Of a stretch of DNA of 64,000 bases, positions 12,121 through 25,400 are shown in pieces. The DNA lies in NCBI RefSeq assembly GCF_964019385.1, contig NC_088647.1, positions 18,345,533 to 18,409,532 on the forward strand, given 5' to 3'. How positions within the stretch are numbered: position 1 is the first letter of the stretch; every line of letters starts with the position of its first letter. Both the position numbers and the translations under genes were made by a program. The notes below the pieces were generated by a model. That model did no database searches and was not told the origin of the DNA. It saw only the letters and a program-made list of their open reading frames with translations. The stretch comes from Sycon ciliatum. Its lineage: Eukaryota > Porifera > Calcarea > Leucosolenida > Sycettidae.

Positions 12121-13475
12121 TGCCTCCACCACGGCACCAGTGTTCGGGAGTGCAGAATCCAAAAACAACACCGTACCCGTTGACTGCTTGTAGTAGATGA
12201 CCCGATCCTCTAGGTACCCTAAACTAAAGCAAGTGATTGGCCTTGAATTGGTCAGAGAAGATACGGGTGGATCGCTAGTGGACTGAGACTTGAGAGCAGG
12301 GCTGTTGATCAAGAGATCAGCCCTTTGGCCTTATTGTTTGCAAACTCCGTACAATCAATTGGTCACGTTTTGGAGAAATCTCTGTTTTGGGTGCATGCAC
12401 TCTTTTATCTTCAGAACGACTGCCGTACAGACTGCCAGCACAGTACATGTACCACTACTGGGCGTTGGGGGAGGTTGTCACAACACTGCCTGTGCTGGCA
12501 CTGGATACATGTAACATGGGTGTAGTTCACTTCAGCCACATGTGCACAGGTGCTCTTCAACACTCGACACAACAATCCTTCCTGTCCGATCCTGGCTCTG
12601 AAGCCTGTGAAGCCTGAAGGAAGTCGAATCAGGCTTTGAAAACATTCTGTTGTGTGAAACTGTTTACTTGATTTGAAAGTGGCACGCACACAGTACAGTG
12701 CGCGCCGCCGCGCCCAACGCGTGCAGCAGTCATGAAGTCATCGTGCCTCTCGAATCTTGCACCGCGTGTACCGGTCAGCGGTCACCTCGATCGACCTCAA
12801 CTCACTGAGTTGTCATACCGACATGATTTTGGCGTCTTGACTCTTTCAGCCGCAGTCTTTGAATCAGGGAGTCGTAGAATCTACGACTCCCTGCTTTGAA
12901 TCTTTCGAGAATCGGGATCATCCACACACGTACTGTACTACAGTGGTACTATGCGTGCAGTTGAATGTCGAATGAAGTAGACGCCTCGCATTTGAATGAA
13001 TTATTTTTATTTTCTGCTGAAAGGAGGGATCGGGAATAGAAGCCTTGGTTCGGAGAGAGTCGTCGGGCTCAGGAGTGCGGCAGTAAACGACTCGTGGTTC
13101 TTCAAGATCCTGCACCTGTCGAATCAGTGACCCTGATGTCAGTAAATAATTTTACTTCAGAAACAATTTACAAAACGACTACATTGTATTGATGGGCAAG
13201 TAATTCACATCTTCAGCTATATTAGTGGCACTGCACCAAGTCAAGATGTTTCAGTGACGTCTTCAAACCGTGTCTGTAGCACGTGGGGTCGGCTAGAACT
13301 CACCTCATGCTCAGTTTAGATTTAACTTCTAACAAACATTCGTCACCCACCCACCAGTATCAGGTATCAGGCACCACCACCACCATTGCAAGCATAATAG
13401 TGTGTCACTTGTCTTTTTTATCGCATTATCACAATTCCCGTAGTGCTAGTACTTGCATATCGTAGTGTTGACAAG
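12121..13475. promoter_or_regulatory. Divergent intergenic region between exchanger and TKFC
   Basis: The two genes start 1355 bp apart on opposite strands, so this stretch should hold both promoters. No TATA box or CpG-dense core stands out by eye. It contains the 29-bp hAT-like micro-insertion. Start codon contexts are GCGCCATGGC-like for the exchanger (minus strand) and ACAAGATGGC for TKFC. Confidence 0.5.
12865..12893. mobile_element. 29-bp palindromic hAT-like micro-insertion with 8-bp TSD
   Basis: CAGGGAGTCGTAGA, one central A, then its exact reverse complement. Flanked by CTTTGAAT at 12857-12864 and 12894-12901. The CAGGG ends and 8-bp duplication fit the hAT superfamily. It lies between the divergent exchanger and TKFC genes. 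Confidence 0.8.
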
Positions 13476-16400
13476 ATGGCCACCGCGTCACAGTTGCTGA
13501 ATTCCGTCGACGGAGCGGTGGACGACAGCCTGTCGGGCCTGGTCGCCGCCCAGCCGAGCCTGGCCCTGGTGGACGGGCATCGGCGCGTCGTCGTCAGGTC
13601 GGACGTGAGCGACGTTGTGTCGCGCGGCCGCGTGACGCTGGTCAGCGGCGGCGGCAGCGGCCACGAGCCGAGTCACGGCGGCTTGGTCGGACGCGGCATG
13701 TTGACGGCGGCGGTGGCCGGCAGCGTGTTTGCCTCGCCGCCGAGCAGCGCCATCCTGGCCGCCATACTGGCCGTGGCGGGCCGCGGCGGAGTGCTGGTCA
13801 TCATCAAGAACTACACCGGCGACCGGCTGCACTTCGGCCTGGCCGTGGAGAGAGCCAAGGGCATGGGCCATGACGTCAGGCTGGTGGTGATGGCCGACGA
13901 TATGGCCTTCGACACCGACGAGAATACGGCCGGTCGCCGCGGCCTGGCCGGTGCCCTGTTCATTCACAAGGTATATTAGTACATGACTGTACTGCTAATA
14001 CTGTATACACTCATACCTTGTTTATCCGGGCGGTCCGGGGCCGGGCACTGCCCGTAATTTTGAAATGTCCGTAACTCCGAATCACATACATTTTGATGGG
14101 CAAAGGCCATAGCTATGGCATATGGCGTCACTACTTCCGCAAAAAAAGTGACAAAAGAGTAGTAATATTTCCACTGAAATTCACCCAAAGTGTGCCCGGT
14201 AGACTGAAGTGCCCGTAACTTCGAGGTATGAGTGTACTAGTATTCGAAATCCTGTGCCCTGCGGCCAGTCTTGCAGACATGTGCCATAGCTGCATGAATG
14301 ACCGTGGCTCTGCTGCTGACACAGAGCCTGCATTTTGCTGCAGTGTCGCAGGCTGTACAAGTGTGCACAACATGTCTGCTGCCTTCTATCCTGCCCTGTC
14401 CTGTTGCCGAGCAGATCTGTGGAGCGATGGCGGAGCAGGGGAAGTCCCTGGATGAGGTCTACGCCACGGCTCAGCGCATCACCCAATGCACTGGTTAGGG
14501 ATTGAAGTACATGCAGTGTAACACTAGTATCGCTACCATTGCTAGACATAGGGCACTGGACAATCATGGAGAGCACCATAATTCCTCTAAACAAAGAGCT
14601 GCAGCAGTATAGGTATTTCCATGAACACAAAATTGCAATCAAACTAAAGAATATAACAAGCCTCAGGCCTAAAGTCAACAGTTCAAAGCTTCTCCGAGCA
14701 CTTGCGTTGCCTTCTCTTCAGGTGGATACAGGCAGAAGAAGAAACTAGCCAGTACAATCCTCTTTAAACAATGTATAGGTGATATAGGTAGACCATCGAG
14801 AACAAACACAGAAAAAGGAATGTGATGATTCTCACGCACATACAAGTACAAACATACCAAATCCTACGGTTGTGTGCTGATGGAGGCTGTCTATACGCAC
14901 GCGAGACTAACCAAACCTGTGCAAGCAGAGGCAGAACGCGTTCACACCCAGGCTGTTAGTTAGGACATCCACACATTGTTAGTTGGGTTCATTTGTCATC
15001 TAACGTTATTGTTAGCACAATGCATGTTACGCTGATCACACCTCCTCACGCGTACATCATTAAATTACATCATTAAATTACATCACAAATGTTGTGCATA
15101 ACTGTAATGTTTCTACGTGCGTGAGAATCATCACTTGACTCTGTTTTCTAACGGTTTGTTCTCACTAATCTCCCTATTGCTACTCATACCACCTGTAGGT
15201 TGCTTGAAGGTTTTTGTACTGGCTAGTTTCTTCTTCTGCCTGTATCCACATGAAGAGTAGGCATTAACAAAGTGCTAGGGGACACTTTGAAATTTGATTG
15301 TCCAGAGCCTGGCATTTGTTGTTAGTCTGGTGGTGTAGCGCTATAGCATATATAGCGACATGCTGGGCTTAGTTATTTTCGTGTCCAACCTTGCTGGTCA
15401 CCTCATGGTAATAACTGCTACATTTGCCCTTATCATCCCTGCAAGGGGAGAATTGTACGGCTTTCCGAATGGCGCACAGAGACTAGCACAGTATCCCAGT
15501 CGAAAGTCAGCCATGATGATGGTCAAATAATCCAAGACCTCCTATGTGAACGTTATGAAGTGCGGCTTAATCTGCTTGCTTCCTATTGTGTGTGCGTGTG
15601 TTTGTGTTCGCGCGCGCATGTGTGGGCACGTGTGTGCGTCCGTGTGCAGCTACTATTGGCGTGAGTCTCTCTCCGTGTCACGTTCCCGGCCGTGGAGCGT
15701 CTTTTCAGCTGCCGGACGGCATCATGGAGCTTGGCCTTGGTAAGGCAACTAATCTGCTGGAGTATCTGTACACCAAGCCTATGGCAATGGGGTGGAGCTA
15801 CCGTATATTCTCTATTATAAGCGCCGTGCTTATATTTTTTCAACACCCCTCTACCCCGTGCTTATATTGGAGACCGCGCTTATATTGGAGACTGCGCTTA
15901 TATTTTTTCAACCACTACAATCCATACAGAGCAAGAAGAAATACATCCTAGATATCATGCATGCAGCATTGATTTCCACCAAGACCGTGCTAATAATAGA
16001 GACCGTGCTTATAATGTTTCGAAAGGTGCTCACAATGTGCTAGTATTAGAGACTGTGCTAGTAATGGAGACCTGTGCTTATAATAGAGAATATACGGTAT
16101 TCTCCTCTCTAATCTGTGTGGGTTTTTTTGTTTTATTGTTTTAAGACTATACATGTACAAGTACTGTTAGACCTCTGCATTCGAATTTAAGCCACGCCAA
16201 CCAAACAGACGAAAACGCATTTTGATACCATATACACCCCGCCATGTGCCGCTAGTGAAAACTTGGAATTTGGAAGAAAACGGAGCCTGGTAGAACCCTG
16301 AAGTCGCGTACGTGCAGGTCACGCTTAACACGGAAATAGTGACTTGGCATGCGAGGCCGACCCGTCCTGTCGGGCCACCGGGATTACAGTGTATGCAGCG

Positions 16401-19400
16401 TAGTACATGTTTGTAGGTTTCGTGGCATTTTTTCTTGATTCTACTGTTGCGTCGCCACCGTAGCTCTTTTTTTAAAATTCTCTTTAAGAAGAAGACAAAA
16501 AAAACAGATTTGATTGTGTCCGTGTCTTGTGTGCGTTCTTGCTGGTGACAGGGATCCACGGGGAGGCTGGCTTACAACGTACCAAGGTCAGTGGTAAAGT
16601 ACATGTACGACTCGTAGTTGCTGAATACTTGCCGACGGTAGAGATTGAGACTAACATGAACTGTAATTTTTTCACCGACGGGATTATGCAACACAGAAAT
16701 TTGATGCACATGTATGTAAGGCTGCGTTCGTTTTTGTGTACTTGGTAGAGTCGAGTAGAGCGGATGTTAGAAAAAGAAGAGACGGTGGATGGTAGCTTAC
16801 AAATGCAGATCTACCCATTTCGGTAGAATGTCTATTTTACAGTACGATGTACGATATTATTGCGGATACGAGCTATACTATTGCCACACAAGTAGTCTTC
16901 TTGTTTTCTTTCTCTTGCCATGACTGGCTAACACCCCCTCCTTTGCATTGGCTTTTGCCATTGGACGGTGAATTTATTTTAGGTACAGAAATACAGGCGC
17001 GTAGCACCGCCGTTGGCGGTGGTCCGGCTGGGGGGGGGGGGGGGGGGTTCGGGGGGATCTCCCCCGTATTTTTTTTGAAATTAGGGTGCAGAATCCTGCA
17101 TTCTGGGCACTTTTTGCATTGTTTTACTATGGTGGTCATGGTCAGGCGATAAAGTGGTCCGGCCAAAGCCGGACCGGCCGGAGTGGCTGCTACGCCCCTG
17201 AAATACCGTACCTCTACCAACTTCTCCCGACTTCTACCAGCCTCAAACCTGGTAGAGCATGTAGAGGAAAGAAGCATCTACCGTTTGGGATAGAAAAACG
17301 AGCACATCTACCTGGGATGACGGCTACACCATAACTCAGTGGTTAGAGTATCGCTGGCCTCAAGCGAAGGTCCCTGGTTTAATTCCTGGTGGTGACAGTC
17401 AATTTTTTCTTCAGACTTTTCCCTTTTCCATTCCCTCAACTTCTGAACATTTACCGAAATAAGTAGTTTCGACCCAAACCTGTAGATCAAAAGTAAGGTT
17501 TCTTTTTGAAAACGATGTTTGATTTTCAGTAGAGAATGGTGCTTGCTGCCCAAAAGGTAATTGTGCCAAAAAAGGAGAAAAAAAAAGTTGGTACCCCCGG
17601 TGGGATTCGAACCCACAACCTTTGAATGCCGTCAAGCATGAAGTGTAATGGTGACCCCCTCCACCATCCTGACTGACACTAGCTAGTATTCATGGTGTTG
17701 TGTGAATGTCTCCTAGTACAAGTACGTGTACTAGCTGCTTCTGTTCGTTGCTGTGTGCACTGTTTGTGTTCTTTCCTGTGTACATGAGTACTTGCATGGC
17801 GTTGTCGTTCAGGGATGAGTCGTGCGTGACTCCTTGTTCCACTGCATGTGCGGTGTGCTTCTTATCTTCTAATCTATAGGCTTCGTGCGGTTGGTGTCCG
17901 CTTTCTCTTCATGATCATGAGCCACTGCGTTGTATAGACTGCATGACGTGCTAACGGTGGCTGCCGTGCGGTGTGTGCGATTCACTGCATTCCTGACACT
18001 GCTGCTTGCAAGCGCATACATGTACTGCACCTTCGCGTGCTCTGTACTTTAGTCTTTAGTTCCGGTTCGATGCACCATGCGCATGCGTCCGGTATGGTGC
18101 GACATGGTTCTTGCTCTCCCAACATTGTTTTTAGTTAGTTCTTTTTCTTAGTCCCAACAATAACCTCATGGAATTATAATCAGTGTGAAACGTAACTATG
18201 AGTTCGGTTGTGGGTCTGCAGTAGTCCTAGTGACACGGTTATAGTACAGCTTGTGGTGCCGAAACCCGGGAGGACGTCAGGGATACCAGCTGGGTTGCTG
18301 GTTGGCGTCGTGGTTGATTGTACTGTCGCGTGTGGACTCGTGGGGAAACTGAATTTTCCGATCTAAGTACGATGTCGAAAGCTGAAGGATACCTGCGACC
18401 CTACCGGGGAAAGGTCGATGATTTCCAGACGTTCTGGGCGAAATTTGACGTGCTGGCGACAATCAACAAGTGGGACTCGGACGAGAAGAAAATGGCCCAG
18501 TTACCCTTGTTTCTGGAGCAGGATGCGTTCCTGGTGTTCAGCCGAATGAAGTCGGATGACAAGAAGAAGCCTGACGCCGTCCAGAAGAAAATGGAAGAGG
18601 CGTTTTGTATGACGAAGTCGGAAGCCTACCGGCGGTTCAAGGCCCGACGCATGAGACAAGAGGAGTCACCAGATGCCTATGTTGCCGATTTGCAGCGCCT
18701 CGCCAGTTTGGCCGGCGATGCGTCGCCTGGGGATGACAAAAATCACTCCGTTGTTGAGCAGTTTCTTGACGGGCTTCCACATGCGTGGGCAAAGCAGGTT
18801 AGGTTGTCACTTGTGGGAAAGGACCAGACTGTGAGCGCCTGCTTAGAATTAGTCCGTGCTGTTCAGCTTAGTGATGGCGATTCTGTGACAGCTGCAGTAG
18901 GTACAGGTGCTGGAACTGGTAGTTTGGCTGGTGGAGCACGTGGCGACAAGACCAGCAGGAAGTCTTTCTTGTGCTACCTCTGCAATGAGGTCGGCCACAT
19001 GAAGCGAGATTGCCCAAGGAGGAAGCAGGGGCAGCAGAGTGGGTCCAGCTCCAAGGATGGTGGAGGCCGTGGCAGTACGTGCTACTTCTGTGACAGGCCT
19101 GGTCACAGGAAGCCAGACTGTCCGGACCGGAAAGCTTGGCTGGCGAGCCGGCAAGGCGGGAGTGCTGCAGCAGCAGCTGGAGAGGAGCCTAGTCCAGCCT
19201 TGGCCTCTGTGTCTGTGCCTTCGCCAGGGCAGCTGCCTAGGATCAAGGTAGACATGTGGACAACGGGCAACAAGGACGATGTGTCACGTATGACAGCAGT
19301 CATTGACACTGGTGCTGTCCGATCACTGCTGACTAAGGACCAAGCCCTGTCCTGTGGCCTTGCGTGGTCAGAGTGTGAAAGCAGACTCGTGGCGCTGGAT

Positions 19401-22400
19401 GGCCAGTCTATTGCTGTTCTTGGGAAAGTGGCCGTCAACATTGGACGATTGGATGGCCCTATCCCAGTGCAGATGCCAGAAGCCAGTGTGGAGCTGTTAG
19501 TCGTCAACGATCTGAGTGTCGTACACGCCGATTTGTTGATCGGTTGTGATGTAGCGAGCAGCTGTGGTGGCCTACATCTTGAGTATGCCAATGATGGCCG
19601 GCTGGAGAGTGTGAGGTTTGGGCCAGTGTCAAGTCCTGTGTCTGCTGCACTTCCTCAGGACGGTCACCCTTCCCGCCACGTGCAAGTGAGCCGTCATGGA
19701 CAAGGTGTCACGTTGTCGGCACGTGATGGAGAGGTCCAATGGTGTCATGAAACCAAGCGTTGGATTCTCCGCTGGAAGTGGAAAAGTGGTGCAGCCCCTG
19801 AGGTTCCAGTGGGCTCTGGCATCGGCCAGTACTCCAGGGAGAAACTGAGCCCAGAGCAGGAGAAGTTGTTCTGCAAGGAAGTCGACGCTTGGATCGCTAA
19901 TGGTTGGCTTGTGCCGCACGATGAAGCCACACATGGAGCAGTGGCTGGTGTGCTTCCGTTGATTGCTCGCACCCAAGAGCATAAAGCATCCACCCCGATC
20001 AGACCATGCCTGGATTATCGTAAGCTTAATGAGCTCATTGAGTCTGAGCCTGGCTATGAAGCCCCCGTGTGCGCCGAGAAGATCAGGCAGTGGAGACGCA
20101 GCAGTGATGGTCAGTGGGAGATGCTAGACGTGAAGAAAGCATATCTCCAGGTGCATGTCAGTGCTGAGCTAGTGCGCTACCAGGCCGTTCTCTGGAACAA
20201 CAAGGTGTACGTGATGACCAGAATGGGCTTCGGGTTGGCGATTGCGCCGAAGTTTATGCACCTCGTCATCCAGTGGATCACTCGCCATCGCCCAGAAGTC
20301 GACAACTATGTTGATGATATCCGAGCTCCAGCAGAAGTGACTCAGTGTGTTGCCGACGAGCTTGCAGCCTACGGACTCCCAACGAAGCCTGCCGAACCCA
20401 TGGAGGAGTCCCGTGTTCTTGGTATGCAACTGAAGGCTAATGCCGATGGCGCCATGGGCTGGTCCAGGAGAGAGATCGATCTAGAGCCACCACCAAAGAT
20501 GACAAGACGCAAGGTCTTCTCGTGGTGTGGACGCCTTATTGGCCACTACCCGGTCTGTTCGTGGCTCAGGCCTGCTTGCAGTTACCTGAAGCGGCTGGCG
20601 ACTGCTGCAGGTGGCAATGGATGGGACGATCCACTGCCGGAAACCCTTGTTGAATGCTGCCAAGAGCTGTTCGCGAGGCTCTCCTCCGACGATCCGGTGC
20701 ATGGTCAGTGGGACGTGCACGCGCAGGCTGACTCCACCTGGACTGCGTGGTGCGATGCATCTGGCCTAGCTATTGGTGTCGTTCTTGAGCTCGACGGGAC
20801 CGTTGTGGAAGATGCGTCATGGCTTCGGCCTGCAGGGGACAAGCTCCATGTAAATGTTGCTGAGCTTGACTCTGCCATTAAGGCCCTCACGCTAGCCACG
20901 AGGTGGAACGCGACGCATGTGGTTCTGAAGACTGACTCGAAGACTACTGCGGGATGGCTGGCTCCGGTTGTTGGTGGGTCACGTCGCGTCCGGGTTGGTG
21001 GTCTGCATGAGGTTCTGGTGCAGCGTCGGCTGCAGATAGTCAATGATCTTCTTAGCATGACGGAGATACAGGTGACTGTGGAGTGGGTGCCAACGACTGA
21101 AAACCTTGCAGACAAGCTGACGCGCGTGCCGTTCAACTGGCCGAAGAAGAGCTCTGATGTTGTGGCCAGTCTGCCGAGGGCTGTGGCTGTTAGCCCTTTC
21201 TCTAGCGATGAGTTGGGCAAAGCCCAGGCATCGGACGAGGTCATCCAAGGAGTGATTCAGCAGATTCAAGTTGGCCAGCCAGTAGCAAGTCGGCGCTTCC
21301 GCAGTTGCGCCGGTCAGCTTCATGTGGAGGAAGGCTGCCTAGTCAGGAGCCTGAAGCTGCCTGTGGAAGGGGAAGTCAATGTGCCAGTCGTTCCCGAGTT
21401 GTTAGTGCCTGATGTCGTGACTGCTGCTCATGTCAACACTGGTCATGCTTCCTGGCAGCCAATGTATGAGTTGCTCCGCAAGCACTGTTACTTTCCTGAG
21501 ATGGCGTCTGCCTGCCAAGACCACGTCAAGGGGTGCCAGAACTGCCAAGCCGCTAGTCCAGCAAAAGGCCCAGCAGCCCCCAGCGCCAGAGCAGAGATCC
21601 CAGGTCGACCATGGGGAACAGTGCAAATGGACACCCTGGAGCTTGGGCTGAACCGTGGCGGGACACACCACTGCGTGCTCGTGTGCGTGGATGTGCTGAC
21701 AAAGTGGGTGGAAATAGTGCCAATGAAACGGCACGACGGGCCCAGTGTTGCCTCGGCCTTCGTGAGCTTGTGCTGTAGGTGGGGACCACCAGACGTCATC
21801 CGTGTGGACAATGGGACTGAGTTCAGCAATGCCATTGTCCAGTCTGTCTTTCAAGTGTTCGGCGTGAGGGTGAAGACAGGTGCCGTTCGCCATCCGCAAT
21901 CCCAGGGAGCCGCCGAGAGGTACAATCGGACATTGCTGACTCTCATCAGGAAGGTCCTCGACGAATCATCGGACTGGATGGACGATCTTCAGATGCTGGT
22001 CCACTTCTACCGCTCTCGACCGCATTCAGTGACTGGCATGTCCCCAATGATGGCCATGGTTGGGTGGGACCCACCTGTGTTGATTGACGATGGACGCTCT
22101 AGGTACGACTTTGACACGTGGCAAGCAGAACACGCAGCACGATCTGCTAGGATCCGAGACCTTCTGGAAGACGCCATGTCGGAAGGCGACTGCCGTGACG
22201 AGGTGCTGCCCTGCGCTTACCAGGCTGGAGATGCAGTCATGCTGCGGATGCCTAGTCGTCGTCAGAAGCGATTGCCGCCTTTTGAATCCGGCTGGACTGT
22301 GAAGAAAGTCATTTCTCCATCAACTGTCGTGATCTGGCGGAGGTCTGATGGTAGATCCCCTCGAGAGAAGGTGGTGAACGTGGAACTCATCAAGCCGGAT

Positions 22401-25400
22401 GCTCCACGGCCAGGTCTGGAATTGCCAACGGAAAACTTCCCTGATGGAGATGACGGCCAGGAGGGTGACAGCTTCAAAGCAGATGGCTGGCTTGGATGGC
22501 TCCCTGATCCGCAGGAGCCTGCTGCCGATGGCCAGCATGTCCGCATGGATCTTCGAAACCGACAAGGCATCCAGCGACCAGCTCGCTTCCAGGATTGATG
22601 CGGCTTGGCAGGAAATGTCACCAGGCGGAGGGATGAAGTGTAATGGTGACCCCCTCCACCATCCTGACTGACACTAGCTAGTATTCATGGTGTTGTGTGA
22701 ATGTCTCCTAGTACAAGTACGTGTACTAGCTGCTTCTGTTCGTTGCTGTGTGCACTGTTTGTGTTCTTTCCTGTGTACATGAGTACTTGCATGGCGTTGT
22801 CGTTCAGGGATGAGTCGTGCGTGACTCCTTGTTCCACTGCATGTGCGGTGTGCTTCTTATCTTCTAATCTATAGGCTTCGTGCGGTTGGTGTCCGCTTTC
22901 TCTTCATGATCATGAGCCACTGCGTTGTATAGACTGCATGACGTGCTAACGGTGGCTGCCGTGCGGTGTGTGCGATTCACTGCATTCCTGACACTGCTGC
23001 TTGCAAGCGCATACATGTACTGCACCTTCGCGTGCTCTGTACTTTAGTCTTTAGTTCCGGTTCGATGCACCATGCGCATGCGTCCGGTATGGTGCGACAT
23101 GGTTCTTGCTCTCCCAACATTGTTTTTAGTTAGTTCTTTTTCTTAGTCCCAACAATAACCTCATGGAATTATAATCAGTGTGAAACGTAACTATGAGTTC
23201 GGTTGTGGGTCTGCAGTAGTCCTAGTGACACGGTTATAGTACAAGCAGCTAGCCCGATTAGAAGTCCAATGCGCTAATCCATTGCGCCACGAGGGTGACC
23301 ATGTGTTGGACAGCTTGACATGAGGTATTTGAGTGAAAGCGTTTGTGCTTCCCACTGTCTTTTGCCTGCTGCAGGTGGTTTCCGCCGACGAGACGGTGGC
23401 AATGATGGCCGAGCGGTTGTTCAAGCAGAACATGTTTGCTGCAGGTAATGGTCGGGCAATTTCTTGACGTAAGCCTCTTTTACGTGCAAAAGAAACCCAG
23501 TTTGAAACTATTCATTAGTTCAGGGAGTTGAAATTTGAGCCTTGTTTGGGAAATGCATAATTATCCAATACAATTTCATGCAAACCGCATTTCAAAGAAA
23601 AAGCACAAAACAGCAGAGGAGTAAGAATACCAAGAAAAATCCAGTTCGCATCAACTCCACCTAAATTTTTGGTTTTTGCCATTTGAGGTCACCATTTTGC
23701 ATGGACCATAGTCGCGGAAAAATGGTCATGAACCCGGTGTGGTACTGTGCCTAAAGCATTGAACGTATGCAGCATTAATTATGTTGGATTCGGGAAATTT
23801 TGCATCAGGTGCGCCATGATTTTGGAGGTACTCTTCGGCCAGCACCCTGTTGTTGGTCACTCCCGTGTACTGTACTGTCCGAGTACAGGCAGGGGTGTCA
23901 CAGGGCAGTGGGGAGGGGGGGGGGGGGTGGTATGACCCTAGGTCTGGGGTGAGTCCCGGGGGAGGGGGCGATCTGGCCAGCTGGGCAGACCATCCTGGAC
24001 GAAAAGTACAGCGATGGTCGTACTGGTCGTACCGTGTGTGACGCTCCTGGCAGGTGTGAGGGTGCTTGTCATTGTGTGGATGAGGGTGTGTGGATGAGGG
24101 TGCTTGTTTGTCAACCTCTGTGCACATGCTCTGTGTGTTTTCCAAACCTCTTTTATATGTGTACTTGTGTGCTTGCAGGTGATCACGTGGCACTCATTGT
24201 CAACAACCTAGGCGGCTTGTCCAACCTGGAGTTGGGTGTTGTCAGCAAGGCAGCCATAGATCATCTAGGTAGGGCCAAGCGGTACCTCCTAAGGTGCTTT
24301 GTGTACCTGACCCACTCCCTGCACACGCTTCATTCCATGGCAAGTGTCTGACTCTGTATATAGCATGTACAGGGAGGAGTACATAGTAGCAGTCTGCAAT
24401 CTCATACATCTATGACATGTGTTTTACCAATGTGGCGGGGGGGGGGCTAGCTATATACTACCTGGGAACTGTTCAGTGTTTCTGCTATCCATAGTTGTTT
24501 CTATAGCAATAGTGTCCATGCTCTGGCACACCTACTTTGAAGTATGAACATCATGATACTTACACACGCCACGTCCCAGGAAACCTTGCCCTGTGTTGTA
24601 TGTAGACCTTTGGTGCTCGCGCATAGTTTTGAGCGTGTTGGTCATCATTTTTGAACTATTGTGTCTGTAGAGGAAGCTTGCTGTGTTACAATTTGCTGAG
24701 TTTGTCCAACGCTTGATTTTCGTTCAGTCGTGCTCGATGAAATCCAGCCGAATGAAAAGACTAGCACCCTGAACCAATTCTCGACAAAGGTGCCTATAGT
24801 GCTAGGGTTCCGTAGCACCCAATGCCTACTCACTCTTCAGATCATATATCATTAAGGATGACTGGGCTTCTTCGTGAACTAGGCACTAGGCACCGGTTGC
24901 ATTGTCCACTTCTTGGTAAGCAAGTGTAGAGTCTGAAACTCTTGCCTGTAGTGCAGGCCATTTCCCACAGTATCCGAGTTCTAGTCCTGTACATGCAGGG
25001 GCGTAGCACCCGCTACGACTGGTACGACCATGGCCGTACCACTTTTCGAAAAGTGTGGTCCGTCCGGAACGTGCAAAACCGTAATAAAAAAATCAGGATC
25101 CATCCAGATGCATGCGCACATTATGACCTTTTTCTAGACTCGTACTCGTAGATCTGTTGTGCATCTGCAGTCGTACTGAGTACTGTATACATGTACTCGA
25201 CTTGATCAATTGACTGCACAGTAAGTGTGCCAGAAGTTCCCAGAACGCAGGATTTCGTGTCTTTTTTACAAAATTTTCCCGGGGGAGGTCCCCCGGACCC
25301 CCCTCCAACAGGGCCTTCGGCCGCGCCGACCTTCGGTCGTACCACTTCCAAAAACACTCCTACGCCCCTGACATGGTACACTTCTTTTACTGTGCTAGTT

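Larger units (their letters stand above)
17639..23243 (+). mobile_element. Full-length Ty3-like LTR retrotransposon inserted in a tRNA-Arg gene
   Basis: Two 610-bp LTRs (17639-18248 and 22634-23243) that start TG, end CA and look identical by eye flank a single gag-pol ORF. Direct repeats AGCA (17635-17638 and 23244-23247) are the 4-bp target-site duplication. A primer-site candidate TGGTGCCGAAACCCGGGA lies just inside the 5' LTR (about 18253-18270). Identical LTRs plus an open ORF indicate a very recent, possibly active insertion. It sits in sense orientation in TKFC intron 4 and splits a minus-strand tRNA-Arg(UCU) within its intron. Confidence 0.93.
17592..23296 (-). tRNA. tRNA-Arg(UCU) with intron, split by the Ty3-like element (broken gene)
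   Basis: The 5' half lies at 23296-23244 and the 3' half at 17638-17592, both minus strand, separated by the LTR element. Rejoined (one AGCA copy removed) it folds as a tRNA: acceptor ACCCTCG pairs with CGGGGGT, D stem GCGC/GCGC, anticodon stem TTGGA/TTCAA with loop CTTCTAA (anticodon TCT), T stem GTGGG/CCCAC with loop TTCGAAT. The tRNA intron is about 22 nt, after the anticodon loop as is usual for tRNA-Arg(TCT), and the insertion is inside that intron. The A box and B box survive but are over 5 kb apart, so function is very unlikely. It lay antisense inside TKFC intron 4 before the insertion. Confidence 0.88.

Noticed and set aside
13488-13967. 159-aa minus-strand ORF opposite TKFC exon 1
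   Set aside because: Shadow of a GC-rich coding exon; composition is Ala/His/Gln-rich with no domain.
20705-21244. 179-aa minus-strand ORF within gag-pol
   Set aside because: Shadow ORF; the plus strand encodes RNase H here with intact catalytic residues.
17639-23243. BEL/Pao assignment suggested by the primer-site sequence
   Set aside because: PR-RT-RNase H-IN order with a Ty3-type integrase and zinc-knuckle Gag fits Ty3 better; a phylogeny would settle it.
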